DNA of 64,000 nucleotides from Vibrio diazotrophicus (GTDB lineage Bacteria > Pseudomonadota > Gammaproteobacteria > Enterobacterales > Vibrionaceae), in assembly GCF_038452265.1 (NCBI RefSeq), contig NZ_CP151843.1, forward strand, positions 1,054,001 to 1,118,000, in the 5' to 3' direction. Made by a program: the position numbers and the translations under genes. The notes under the pieces are model-generated. The model ran no database searches. It saw only the letters and a list, made by a program, of their open reading frames with translations, and was not told the DNA's origin. Of this stretch, positions 24,739 to 33,500 are shown in pieces (positions within the stretch are counted from its first letter, which is position 1; the number at the start of each line of letters is the position of its first letter).

Positions 24739-26274
24739 ATGGCCGTGTCAAAAAGCTTAGTTAGACAATCTCACTTTTTGGGTACCAAGGTGAGAAACCT
24801 GAGAAAACGCAACCACTTAACCATGGAAGATCTTTCTGCACGCTGTATTCGCATCAATTCAGAATACGCGCCTTCGGTTTCCTACCTTTCAATGATTGAA
24901 AGGGGAAAGCGTGTTCCGAGTGTAGAAATGTTGAAAGTCATCGCGGAAGTTTTCCAAAAAGATCCCGCTTGGTTTCTTGATGATGAGCCCGAGCAAACCG
25001 ACATCACCCCAGAAAAAGGCAATCGAGGTGGAATCAGTGGTATGGCTCTGGAGCCCAGCTTCTTGTTTTCCAACGATATTTTACAAATTGCGATTCCAGA
25101 GATGCTTTCTCAAACCGGGATAACTGGCAAACAGTTCGCCCATTTGCTTATTCGAGCTCATCAGGAAAGTCTACAAAACCACTTCCCTGATTTAGAAAGA
25201 GCCGCAGAAGAGATAGGCCAGAAACGTCTTAATCTAGCGGTTGAAGACCTGTTTGACATCGCCAAAAGTTTAGGACTCAACATTCGCTGGGTGAAGAGAA
25301 CACCTCATGACGTTGTTGATGAACTTGGAGTGAGCGCAAAGCAACTCGTTACCTCTTTTTTTGAGCCACCAGATACCATTTACCTCAACGAAGTCTTGCG
25401 ACAATACCCGACTCGCCTCAAATACGACTTAGCGGTGTATATCGGTCATAACGTGCTGCACAGCAAAGATGGGCTGAAAAACGTCTTGTCGGTCGGACAT
25501 TCAAACCGTTGGGAAGAGCAGCCTAATTCTCAGTCCAGCTCTGAACTTAACTCTCAAGATATCCTTCAGGCATGGCGTGATTTTGAATCCAGCTTTTTCG
25601 CTGGCGCACTGCTTTGCCCGAAAGTCCCTTTTCGTCAGCTACTGGATAGAAATGGTTATGAAATCGATGTGCACAAGAAAGCGGGAGTGTCGCCTTCTGT
25701 AGCGATGCGCCGCATGACGGTGGTTTCTCCCTACCCACACTGGCATTACTTTGATGCTTATGGTCCGGGTAAACTCAAAGCGGTTTATCGCGGTAATGGT
25801 ATTCCACTGCCTTGGGGAAACATGCGTAAGGTTCACGACCCTTGTCAGCACTGGGCAGTATTCAGACGTCTAGCCGAGCCTCAAGAAGGGAGTTCCGCGC
25901 AGATCTCTATCCTCAATGTGGGTGACGAACCAAGAATCTACTGCTGTGAGTCAATCAACGTGTTAGACGCCGCAGGAAATACACGCGTGCTCTGTGCCGG
26001 AGTAGATTTAAACCCAGCAATCGCGGCACAGGGCGGTGACGCAAACTCCATTGCTGAAGAGTTGAAGTCTTCTTGTGTCAGCCAAGGCGGTACAACCATT
26101 ATTCCAACACATATTAAAAAGGATTTAAGAACTATCGCTCGTATCCTCAATATAAACTGGATTGAGAGAGGTATTGAAGGAGATGCGAGGCTAATCTGTT
26201 CACGAGGTGCTGTGTGTCCTAGAAAACCCAGCTGTTATGCCAAATGCGCTGATTCAGACGAAGACTTGATATGA
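24739..26274 (+). CDS. XRE-family regulator of the short-chain fatty-acid/DUF3612 type
   Basis: 511 residues. The N-terminal helix-turn-helix (about 10-72) is LGTKVRNLRKRNHLTMEDLSARC...SYLSMIERGKRVPSVEMLKVIAEVF. A long central domain follows, then a C-terminal cysteine cluster CSRGAVCPRKPSCYAKC that could bind a metal, as in the ScfR/RamB-type regulators of acetate or propionate metabolism. In vibrios DUF3612 proteins of this kind usually sit by malate synthase; here the neighbour is an unknown 192-aa gene, so this is probably a second copy with a different target. Confidence 0.85.
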   Translation: MAVSKSLVRQSHFLGTKVRNLRKRNHLTMEDLSARCIRINSEYAPSVSYLSMIERGKRVPSVEMLKVIAEVFQKDPAWFLDDEPEQTDITPEKGNRGGISGMALEPSFLFSNDILQIAIPEMLSQTGITGKQFAHLLIRAHQESLQNHFPDLERAAEEIGQKRLNLAVEDLFDIAKSLGLNIRWVKRTPHDVVDELGVSAKQLVTSFFEPPDTIYLNEVLRQYPTRLKYDLAVYIGHNVLHSKDGLKNVLSVGHSNRWEEQPNSQSSSELNSQDILQAWRDFESSFFAGALLCPKVPFRQLLDRNGYEIDVHKKAGVSPSVAMRRMTVVSPYPHWHYFDAYGPGKLKAVYRGNGIPLPWGNMRKVHDPCQHWAVFRRLAEPQEGSSAQISILNVGDEPRIYCCESINVLDAAGNTRVLCAGVDLNPAIAAQGGDANSIAEELKSSCVSQGGTTIIPTHIKKDLRTIARILNINWIERGIEGDARLICSRGAVCPRKPSCYAKCADSDEDLI

Positions 26275-26304
26275 AATCTCTTCTTCCGACATGAAAAAAC
26301 AGAT

Positions 26305-26411
26305 AAAAAAAAGCCAATCACAATGCCCGTGATTGGCTATAGATATGTGTGAACAAAATAAATTCACTAACAACGTCAGTTGGCTAGGTGATCCTTGGCT
26401 TAAAAGGATCA
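26305..26411 (-). ncRNA. qrr: Qrr quorum-sensing regulatory sRNA
   Basis: The minus strand carries the invariant Qrr core CCTAGCCAACTGACGTTGTT (26377-26396) followed by AGTGAA. The 5' hairpin GTGATCCTT/AAGGATCAC is at 26388-26412. The 3' terminator hairpin GCCAATCAC/GTGATTGGC (26313-26337) is followed by eight U. The length is about 107 nt. Qrr RNAs act with Hfq to base-pair with luxR/hapR-type and other mRNAs at low cell density. A sigma-54 promoter and LuxO boxes lie in front. Which of the several Qrr copies this is cannot be told. It is downstream of a diguanylate cyclase gene on the same strand. Confidence 0.95.
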
Positions 26412-26421
26412 CACTACATAA

Positions 26422-26437
26422 TGCAGATAGTGTGCCA
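26422..26437 (-). promoter_or_regulatory. Sigma-54 promoter of qrr
   Basis: On the minus strand TGGCAC (26432-26437), five bases, then CTGCA (26422-26426): the -24 GG and -12 GC are exactly 10 bases apart. The predicted start at 26411 begins TGATCC, as Qrr RNAs do. Confidence 0.9.
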
Positions 26438-26512
26438 ACTTTATTTTGACCAAAAATAACCCATTTAGTACATAAAACACGCCGTTTCATTACAACCAAT
26501 ATCATAACGAAA

Positions 26513-26542
26513 TTGCATAATGCGAATATTTGCAATTTGCAA
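26513..26542. promoter_or_regulatory. Two LuxO-binding sites upstream of qrr
   Basis: The known LuxO site is TTGCA-W3-TGCAA. A perfect copy, TTGCA-ATT-TGCAA, is at 26530-26542, and TTGCA-TAA-TGCGA with one mismatch is at 26513-26525. They lie about 100-130 bases upstream of the predicted start, the normal enhancer distance. Confidence 0.88.
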
Positions 26543-26580
26543 TGTAAGTCGTTACGCAAATTGATGTAAGAATCGAATGA

Positions 26581-27939
26581 TTAAACCAATCTATTCTTGA
26601 CAACATACATAGCTTCATCGGCCGCTTTGAGCATGTCATCAATATCAACAAATTTGGATTGATAGAGGGTATAGCCAACGCTGGCATGAATGTTTAGAAG
26701 CGTTTTATCGTAAATAACTGGAGAATCAGATATCGCCTTTTCTATGCTCTTGCTGATGTGCTCCAAATCTGAAACCCGATTAATGCGCGGTAGGAGTATT
26801 AAGAACTCATCTCCCCCCATTCTCGATACAATATCCGAAGCGCGAAGCGCCGATAGTATTCGCTCAGAACAAGCAATAAGCACTTTATCTCCCGCATCGT
26901 GGCCGTATTTATCATTGATGGATTTAAATTTATCCAAATCAATGTTCAAAATGGCAAAGCTGTTCTTCCCTTTCGATTTTTCTGCCAACTCAAAAAAGTG
27001 TTGTAGTGTGAACATAAAATAACGGCGGTTTGGTAACTTGGTCAGCTCGTCAAACATGGCGCGTTCATTTGCAATTGTGTAAAGGCGATAAATGATGAAT
27101 GCCAGAATGATCAATATCAGCAAGAAAGGGTAACCTTGTAAACGAATGATATTGCTTTGATACCAAGGGAGCTGATCAAGGAAATCTCTCTTTTCTGAAG
27201 CTGCGATCACCCAACTTCCGTAGGGAAAGTTCACGACTTCTGTTGCAAACGCATTATCAAAAGTACTCAATTCACCAAAGAATACGTCACCTTGATCTCC
27301 AGAACTATCAATGCCACGAATAGCAAAATTGTAGGAATAGCCGAAAGTCTCAACACCTGATTCAGAAAAAAGTGAATCCCAGTTAATAACAATGCTGCAT
27401 ACCCCCCAATATTCGCTATTGATTGGCGGGTCGGTAAAGATTGGAACGCGAGCTACGATGGCTTTGCCACCTTGTACTAGATTCACCGGTCCGGAAATAA
27501 AGATATCTTGGATTTCTCTGGCTTTATTTATGGATTCCCACTGTTGCGGTACCGTTCTGTAATCCAAGCCAAGAGCCGCTTGATTGCCTTCTAACGGATA
27601 AATGTACTTAATGACATCGTTGGGCGCCAAACCCACAACTTGAACGTGTTTCCCTTTACGCAGCACACTCGCAGCGACCTGAGGCCAATCAACAATATCA
27701 GCATCTGGACGCAATGTGACCAATGCCTGTAGGCCATTGGTAGCGTATATGTCGGACAAAATAGAAGCCTCGAGACGAAATCGAATCGACAACAGCTCTT
27801 CTTTAGCTCGAGTGTACAGCCCTTCTCTCATGAAATTTCGTTGGCTAACATTGAAAGATTCAATCAAACCAGCAAAAATCAAAAGAAAAGTCAGTAGTAG
27901 CGTTCTAACTATCCATAGCTTGCCTGAGATAGCTCCCAT
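26581..27939 (-). CDS. Membrane diguanylate cyclase with periplasmic CHASE-like sensor
   Basis: Inner-membrane c-di-GMP synthase. Helix 1 (about 10-28) and helix 2 (near 275-295) flank a periplasmic domain of about 240 residues with CHASE-type features (EELLSIRFRLEASILSDIYATNGLQALVTL, GNQAALGLDYRTVPQQWESINKA, WGVCSIVINWDSLF). The cytoplasmic GGDEF domain has DELTKLPNRRYF, ILNIDLDKFKSINDKYGHDAGD and MGGDEFLILLP, with RASD five residues before it, so an inhibitory I-site is present. The start at 27939 is chosen for its GAGG ribosome site. The 3' end abuts the LuxO sites of qrr and no terminator was seen between. Confidence 0.92.
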   Translation of the reverse strand: MGAISGKLWIVRTLLLTFLLIFAGLIESFNVSQRNFMREGLYTRAKEELLSIRFRLEASILSDIYATNGLQALVTLRPDADIVDWPQVAASVLRKGKHVQVVGLAPNDVIKYIYPLEGNQAALGLDYRTVPQQWESINKAREIQDIFISGPVNLVQGGKAIVARVPIFTDPPINSEYWGVCSIVINWDSLFSESGVETFGYSYNFAIRGIDSSGDQGDVFFGELSTFDNAFATEVVNFPYGSWVIAASEKRDFLDQLPWYQSNIIRLQGYPFLLILIILAFIIYRLYTIANERAMFDELTKLPNRRYFMFTLQHFFELAEKSKGKNSFAILNIDLDKFKSINDKYGHDAGDKVLIACSERILSALRASDIVSRMGGDEFLILLPRINRVSDLEHISKSIEKAISDSPVIYDKTLLNIHASVGYTLYQSKFVDIDDMLKAADEAMYVVKNRLV

Positions 27940-28089
27940 GCAACGTTCCCTCAACTGTGCAGTGATTAAAACTACAGTATTATTATGTCGCACGTAGATA
28001 CGACGACGAGCTTTTTAAATGTAATACTGTTTGACCAATCCCAAGCCAAATAATCGTACATCTTAATAATAATATTATGGATATAACTT

Positions 28090-28695
28090 ATGGAATTTGC
28101 GTTGTTTCCCTTAAACGAAAGTGACAACAATTGGATAGAGCCGCAAAATGCGCGCCTATTTTATGCACCCAATTTTCTATCGGAACAACAGGCAGACCAA
28201 AGTTTTCTCAACCTCAGAAATGAACTGGATTGGCAGCAGGAGAAGATCCAATTGTTCGGTAAACACGTTCTGCAACCTAGATTACAGGCTTGGCACGGAG
28301 ACAAATCCTACACCTACTCTGGATTATCTATGCAGCCTCAACCATGGACACCTACCCTGCTGGAACTGAAATCTCGTTGTGAAGCCGTCGCTAAACATAC
28401 CTTCAACTCTGTGCTGGCCAATTTATATCGCGATGGACAAGACTCTATGGGTTGGCATCAGGATAATGAAACTGAGTTGGGCACCAATCCAGTTATTGCC
28501 TCACTTACCCTGGGTGAATCTCGCCGATTTGTTTTGCGTCACCTCTCCACCAAAGAGAAATACGAAGTCGAACTTGGACACGGTTCTTTATTGATTATGG
28601 CAGGTGAAACTCAACACTACTGGCAGCACAGCGTTCCTAAAACAGCAAAGCCCAAAGAAGAACGTATTAATCTCACTTTTCGTCATATCCGTTAA
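28090..28695 (+). CDS. AlkB-like 2-oxoglutarate/Fe(II) dioxygenase
   Basis: Probably repairs alkylated bases in DNA or RNA by oxidative demethylation. Iron ligands are seen in GWHQDNE (His and Asp near residue 122) and in the distal His of YWQHSVPKT. The 2-oxoglutarate Arg residues are in ERINLTFRHIR at the end. PRLQAWHGDKSYTYSG and ANLYRDGQDSMGW are AlkB hallmarks. The length (201 aa) fits the AlkB/ALKBH2-like group. It stands alone, divergent from the diguanylate cyclase. Confidence 0.93.
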   Translation: MEFALFPLNESDNNWIEPQNARLFYAPNFLSEQQADQSFLNLRNELDWQQEKIQLFGKHVLQPRLQAWHGDKSYTYSGLSMQPQPWTPTLLELKSRCEAVAKHTFNSVLANLYRDGQDSMGWHQDNETELGTNPVIASLTLGESRRFVLRHLSTKEKYEVELGHGSLLIMAGETQHYWQHSVPKTAKPKEERINLTFRHIR

Positions 28696-28795
28696 ACTGC
28701 GTTAGGAATTCACATACAACTGACTCATTGCTCACACAAATTGGTTAGCCACCATTGATACTAGCGACAATCATTTTTTCAACTTCATAATCATC

Positions 28796-29905
28796 ATGTT
28801 ATTACGGAAGAAATACATAGCGTTTAGTATCGGTGCTTCACTACTTCTACTTTCTGCTCTGTCCAATTGCACAGAAACCAAACAGCTTCAAACTCAGCAA
28901 GAAGAAAAAAGCTATCAGTATTTCGCCGACGTTATTCGAGATACTTACGAAACTCAGCTTTATACATTGCCCGCTTTTAAGGAAGGTCACTATGCACTGC
29001 GAATGTATCGCCAAACTTCCAACGAAAAATACCAAGCGGCGATATGGAGTGATCTGGCTAGAGTGGCAAGTCGGTTAAACCGCTATGCGGAAGAAATTCA
29101 CACTCCGGAACAGATCTATATGCATAGTCAAAAGAAGCTTACCGGCTACTTAGACGAAACAGATGAACGCTCAAAACTGCGCTATACCGTCACCAAGCAC
29201 AATCCTGAATACCTCTATTTAGGTGTCGGTCTTCTAGGCTCTATGGCTCGCGCTGATGAGTATGGCTTAAAACACAAACAAGATGCGAAACTGCGTGAAA
29301 TTATTCGTCGTTACGACTTTACCAAGTATGCGACAGACCAAGGCATGATCAAAGCATGGGCAGCGCAACTCGCCAATCAGGTGTACTGGCTGAAGCAACT
29401 GGGTGAGCAGGATGTTGTAGCGCCGTTTATTGAAGCTTTCCGCAATACCTACCCGGACAGTGAAGATGAACACCTCACCAATCAACAGTTCGGCAATAAG
29501 CTTTACGGCATGACACACATTATTTTTGCTGATTCACAGTACTATCAGCATGCTGTCCCCGAAGCAGAGTATCAATGGATCTACGATTATTTTCGCAACA
29601 ACATCGATACGATTTTGTTGAAAGCCAAAGAAGATATCATCGCGGAAGTTGGGATATCTTTTCTTCTCGCAGGGCTAAACAATGACCCAGTGGTAGAAAA
29701 AACTAGGCAGCACATCAGAGATGCCATCAATCGCGATCAAGGCATGATTCCTTCCACTTCCGGTGATTTCGATTTGAGTTACGGAGAACACCGCAATGTG
29801 CTGGCTATTATGTTACTTGACTGGCAACAGGTGAACGCCATTCCAACAATCGAAAAACAGCCGCAAATATTTGCCAGCCTACCATACGGGTTGGTATCAA
29901 AATAA
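28796..29905 (+). CDS. Exported protein, DUF3541-like
   Basis: 369 residues with an N-terminal hydrophobic segment (about 7-22) ending SALSNC; Cys in this place suggests a lipoprotein, although Asn before the Cys is unusual for a lipobox. The rest is helical and resembles a repeat-type fold (KYQAAIWSDLARVASRLNRYAEEI, PEYLYLGVGLLGSMARADEYGLK). To my memory it belongs to the vibrio DUF3541 family; function unknown. It ends with a strong terminator. Confidence 0.75.
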   Translation: MLLRKKYIAFSIGASLLLLSALSNCTETKQLQTQQEEKSYQYFADVIRDTYETQLYTLPAFKEGHYALRMYRQTSNEKYQAAIWSDLARVASRLNRYAEEIHTPEQIYMHSQKKLTGYLDETDERSKLRYTVTKHNPEYLYLGVGLLGSMARADEYGLKHKQDAKLREIIRRYDFTKYATDQGMIKAWAAQLANQVYWLKQLGEQDVVAPFIEAFRNTYPDSEDEHLTNQQFGNKLYGMTHIIFADSQYYQHAVPEAEYQWIYDYFRNNIDTILLKAKEDIIAEVGISFLLAGLNNDPVVEKTRQHIRDAINRDQGMIPSTSGDFDLSYGEHRNVLAIMLLDWQQVNAIPTIEKQPQIFASLPYGLVSK

Positions 29906-29947
29906 AAATCACCACCGCCCAAGGCAGTGGTTTAGAGCTGGCAACCC

Positions 29948-29973
29948 AAGGCGCAAGTTATTGCGCCTTTTTT
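29948..29973 (+). terminator. Terminator of the DUF3541-like gene
   Basis: AAGGCGCAA-GTTA-TTGCGCCTT followed by four more T. The 230 bases between this and the next gene hold nothing else I recognise. Confidence 0.92.
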
Positions 29974-30202
29974 CACATACTCAGCCGCTCAACAAAGCAC
30001 TTTTTATTGTCCATTTCATGTATGTATAAAACAGATTTGGACAGCGAGTAGCGACCTTCCCAAACTTTAGGATGAGCTAAAACAACCAAGTTTAGCTAGA
30101 AAAGTGAAAGCCATCACAAGATTTTTCACTCTTTTGGCCTTGCTTCCATTTATTTCTCCTAGACTTTAACCGAGTTGGTTTGCATCTAGGACGATTCTAA
30201 TA

Positions 30203-31372
30203 ATGAATAAACTGATGGGAAATCAGTTAAAGGAGATGGCGGAGATAAGTTCAGTCAGAAAACACAAAGTAATATTATTAAGTTCGCTCTTATCAATGAT
30301 TGTTTTTACTCTTTACGGTTATCACCATCTAACGAACAATAACTTTATCTTTGGTTTTCTGTGTGTAGCTAGTCTATTGGTCACAACAACTAATCTGATT
30401 TATCTGCTAATTGCAAAGGACGCTAAATATACCGACGTTATCCTCACTTCAGTGTTGTTGACGCAGGCATTTATGGTTTTTGTCTATGGGGCAGAACTAG
30501 AAAATCGTCTACTGTGGGTATATCCGATACTTGCGGCGATTATCTTCATCAATACCTTTGTAGTGGGATTGATCATTAGTTGTACCTGCTGCACATTGGC
30601 AGGCATCGCCATTTACGGCCATCTTGTCTTAGTAAGCAGTGACATGCTAGCTGCTGAACGTTTTTTCATCAGCCTTATTGCCATGTGCGCAGTATGTAAC
30701 ACTTCATCCTACTTCTATTCCAAAGCCATAAACTACATCACCTCACTCTACTTAGAAGGGATTGAAAAACTCGCCTATCGAGATCATTTAACAGGTCTAG
30801 CTAATCGCTGGAGCTTTGAAAATTGGGCAACAATGAAGCTATCAGAAATCCCCAAAGACGGGAGAGTTACAGCATTAGTTTTTCTGGATATTGATAATTT
30901 CAAACACATCAATGACAGTTATGGACATGAAATGGGAGACAAAATTCTTAAGAACTTTGCACACCGAATCAAGAATAACGTCCGTACACGTGACAGGGAA
31001 ACCCACAAAGTCGATTACTCCATAGCGAGGTTTGCTGGCGATGAGTTTGTATTACTGCTTTATGATGTGAAATCGCTAAAAGATCTCGATAACATTCTGT
31101 ATCGGATATGCCATCTTTTTGATAGCAAATACAAAGATAAACAATTACTTAGTAATGTAACCATTAGCGTGGGTGCCGCACTCTACCCTCAAGACGCAGA
31201 CAACCTTTCAGAATTAACCCGCTGTGCTGACAAAGCAATGTATGCCGCCAAACACAATGGCAAAAACCAATATTGCTACTACCAAAATGTCGGTAACTAT
31301 CAAACACAGCTGTTGAACTACCCAGATGGAAAAGTCACTCCGATACACAGAGCTACTGAGTTAAATACATAA
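30203..31372 (+). CDS. Membrane diguanylate cyclase with AGDEF active site
   Basis: Six hydrophobic helices (about residues 22-180) form a membrane sensor without a large periplasmic domain. The GGDEF domain has DHLTGLANRWSF and LVFLDIDNFKHINDSYGHEMGD. Its active-site loop reads FAGDEFVLLLY, with Ala for the first Gly. The V. cholerae enzyme VCA0965 has the same AGDEF motif and was shown to make c-di-GMP; this is probably its orthologue, so activity is expected. No intact RxxD I-site is seen. It ends with a 20-base overlap with the convergent small membrane protein gene. Confidence 0.93.
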   Translation: MNKLMGNQLKEMAEISSVRKHKVILLSSLLSMIVFTLYGYHHLTNNNFIFGFLCVASLLVTTTNLIYLLIAKDAKYTDVILTSVLLTQAFMVFVYGAELENRLLWVYPILAAIIFINTFVVGLIISCTCCTLAGIAIYGHLVLVSSDMLAAERFFISLIAMCAVCNTSSYFYSKAINYITSLYLEGIEKLAYRDHLTGLANRWSFENWATMKLSEIPKDGRVTALVFLDIDNFKHINDSYGHEMGDKILKNFAHRIKNNVRTRDRETHKVDYSIARFAGDEFVLLLYDVKSLKDLDNILYRICHLFDSKYKDKQLLSNVTISVGAALYPQDADNLSELTRCADKAMYAAKHNGKNQYCYYQNVGNYQTQLLNYPDGKVTPIHRATELNT

Positions 31373-31646
31373 CCCCCAGCGCCAATAGCGCAACAAGAAC
31401 CATAAACATCGCATATTGATGCGAGCTTCTTTTACCCGTTTTCGGTTTGGCTTCTTTTCTCTGTTCAGCAAAACGCGCTCTGCGAGCGACTTCAATTACA
31501 GAAGGCGCTTCGCTTTCCTCTATAGCCTCTCGCTTTTTCTGTGCTTTATTTGCTGCACGAGTGTATCTGTGTAACTGATCGACGGTAAGGTCGTCATCAG
31601 GGTCGTAGCGAGGGTTCTGGTCGTTATGTTTAGGAAGAACTGCCAT
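31353..31646 (-). CDS. Small tail-anchored membrane protein, unknown
   Basis: 97 residues. The first 70 are polar and highly charged (PRYDPDDDLTVDQLHRYTRAANKAQKKREAIEESEAPS), then a single C-terminal helix YAMFMVLVALLALGVMYL, so it is probably tail-anchored. The start at 31646 is preceded by GAGGAGG at ideal spacing; an earlier in-frame ATG is less likely. It overlaps the 3' end of the diguanylate cyclase gene by 20 bases on the opposite strand. Family not recognised. Confidence 0.75.
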   Translation of the reverse strand: MAVLPKHNDQNPRYDPDDDLTVDQLHRYTRAANKAQKKREAIEESEAPSVIEVARRARFAEQRKEAKPKTGKRSSHQYAMFMVLVALLALGVMYLTQ

Positions 31647-31862
31647 TGCAACCTCCTCGTTCATTTCACTTACAATCAAAGTATAGACCAAACGTGAAAC
31701 CGACTAGAAAAGTGCGAGGCCATATAACACTCATTCGAAATTATTGAATGACATCCTCGACTAACACCTCTCATCCTTTGTTTAATCCTCTACTACAATT
31801 CGTGCATAGAAACAAAAGGTCGACCGACCTCATCTACCCTATAAAGTTACGGTATAAAAATT

Positions 31863-32711
31863 ATGAGTACACAACGTGAAATCCGCCAAATCATTCCAGC
31901 GCAACCAACTTCAGACGGTGATGGCGTAAAAATCAAACGCGTAGCTGGTTTCAACAACGCCTCTTTTTCTCCGTTTTTAATGGTGGATGAGCTTAAATCA
32001 GACCAACGTAAAGATTATGTCGGAGGCTTTCCTCCACACCCACATCGCGGAATTGAAACACTTACCTATATGCTAAAAGGCCATTTTGAGCATAAAGATC
32101 ATATGGGTAATGTAGGTTCGCTTCGCTCGGGTGGCGCTCAATGGATGGCAGCAGGACAAGGTGTGATCCATAGTGAAATGCCTATTATGCAAGATGGCGA
32201 TTTACACGGTTTCCAAATTTGGATTAATCAGCCAGCGCGCGACAAAATGAAACCAGCGCAATACCATGATTTCCAACCTGAAACCATTACAGAATTCAGA
32301 GATGAAGAATTAGGTTTATTGCGAGTATTAGCAGGTGATATCACCGCTAATGGTACCGATTTGCAAGGCCCACTGACCAGAACGGGTGTACCAGCTACGG
32401 TTGCTGATTGGCAAACAAATGCTGGCAGTGCAGTTACACTGCAAACACCTAAGCATCACAATGTTATGCTTTACGCCTACAAAGGCAGTATTAAAGTCGG
32501 TGAACGAGTTCTAATGCAAGGCGAGTTTGCGTTACTGTCTAGCGGGGAATCATTTTCTATGACGGCGAACGATACGAGTGGTGTGTTGATTTTCAGCGGC
32601 GAACCAATCAATGAACCTGTGGTTCACTATGGCCCATTTGTAATGAACTCAATTCAAGAAATTGAACAAGCGATTAATGATTACAACTCAGGCTTATTCC
32701 AAACCTATTAA
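31863..32711 (+). CDS. Pirin family protein
   Basis: 282-residue bicupin. The metal site of pirins is visible in FPPHPHRGIETLTYMLKGHFEHKDHMG and QWMAAGQGVIHSEMP. The C-terminal cupin is degenerate (VMLYAYKGSIKVGERVL). Some pirins have quercetinase activity; the role here is unknown. It stands alone and ends in a terminator. Confidence 0.94.
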   Translation: MSTQREIRQIIPAQPTSDGDGVKIKRVAGFNNASFSPFLMVDELKSDQRKDYVGGFPPHPHRGIETLTYMLKGHFEHKDHMGNVGSLRSGGAQWMAAGQGVIHSEMPIMQDGDLHGFQIWINQPARDKMKPAQYHDFQPETITEFRDEELGLLRVLAGDITANGTDLQGPLTRTGVPATVADWQTNAGSAVTLQTPKHHNVMLYAYKGSIKVGERVLMQGEFALLSSGESFSMTANDTSGVLIFSGEPINEPVVHYGPFVMNSIQEIEQAINDYNSGLFQTY

Positions 32712-32832
32712 TGATTCAATTTGAAAGACTGCTTTGGTTTTTCGATGGCTCGTTGGTTACCGCAATTTGTGTTGTAAGCAACGAGCGCCCAAACAAAAAG
32801 AGAATAATCCACTGCCCATTCCTTTTTGCTTT

Positions 32833-32865
32833 GCCACACTAGTGATTTAACTAGTGTGGCTTTTT
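32833..32865 (+). terminator. Pirin gene terminator
   Basis: GCCACACTAGT-GATTTA-ACTAGTGTGGC followed by five T. Confidence 0.92.
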
Positions 32866-32869
32866 CTGA

Positions 32870-33151
32870 TTATAAGTATTCGCACAGATAAGCAGTATCA
32901 GTGTCAACTTTGACTTCAAATGAAGCATTGCCCGCCACTTCAAATGCGTCACCACTTTCAAAAGTGGTCCAGTCTTTGTCACCAATTCGCTTAATTGTGA
33001 GAGCGCCTTTTACCACTGTCATACATTCTGGGTTACCCGTACTAAACGTGTAACTTCCCGGCAACATAACTCCGACAGTGACATCTTTATCTGCGTGCGT
33101 AAAACCTAAAGACTTAACAGAGCCTTCAAAATAAGTGTTTTCCTTAATCAT
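32870..33151 (-). CDS. ppnP: Pyrimidine/purine nucleoside phosphorylase PpnP
   Basis: Small cupin enzyme (93 aa) that phosphorolyses nucleosides such as uridine, adenosine and inosine. The sequence follows E. coli PpnP (YaiE) closely: NTYFEGSVKSLGF, VTVGVMLPGSYTFSTGNPECMTVVKGAL and ESGDAFEVAGNASFEVKV. An AAGGAAG ribosome site is present. It converges on the pirin gene. Confidence 0.96.
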   Translation of the reverse strand: MIKENTYFEGSVKSLGFTHADKDVTVGVMLPGSYTFSTGNPECMTVVKGALTIKRIGDKDWTTFESGDAFEVAGNASFEVKVDTDTAYLCEYL

Positions 33152-33500
33152 CGTTCTTCCTTGTAAATTATCAATTGATGCTTGATCCAGCGACAGCGTA
33201 TTGTTTTAACGCATTACCTGTTTTGATTCAAGACGCAAAATACCCAGATTATTTTTATTGAATTATAAATAAGCGCGTCACCCAGCTCGCATTCACGTGT
33301 CACACTTGGTCACCCACGTTGTGACTTTTGGTTATTGTCTGTGCTGTAATACACGCCAACCACAATAGTGAAAAAGCGAAATCCGTTCACACACTTTCAA
33401 ACTCATGCTATTTGATGGTACTTTTAGCAAGCCGTAAGAATGAACTTACAAAATGAACAAGCAGTCGGAGTCGTAAGGATCGGTTGATCCTAAGAATCAT
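33152..33500. other. Gap between ppnP and the DUF2850 gene
   Basis: 349 bases without a gene. Repeated GTCAC/GTGAC motifs occur around 33275-33330, and a hairpin AGGATC-GGTT-GATCCT lies at 33476-33491, just before the DUF2850 start. It probably holds the divergent promoters. No named site was recognised. Confidence 0.4.

Noticed and set aside
26388..26412. GTGATCCTT/AAGGATCAC as a protein operator
   Set aside because: It is the 5' hairpin of the Qrr RNA; the conserved core follows it directly.
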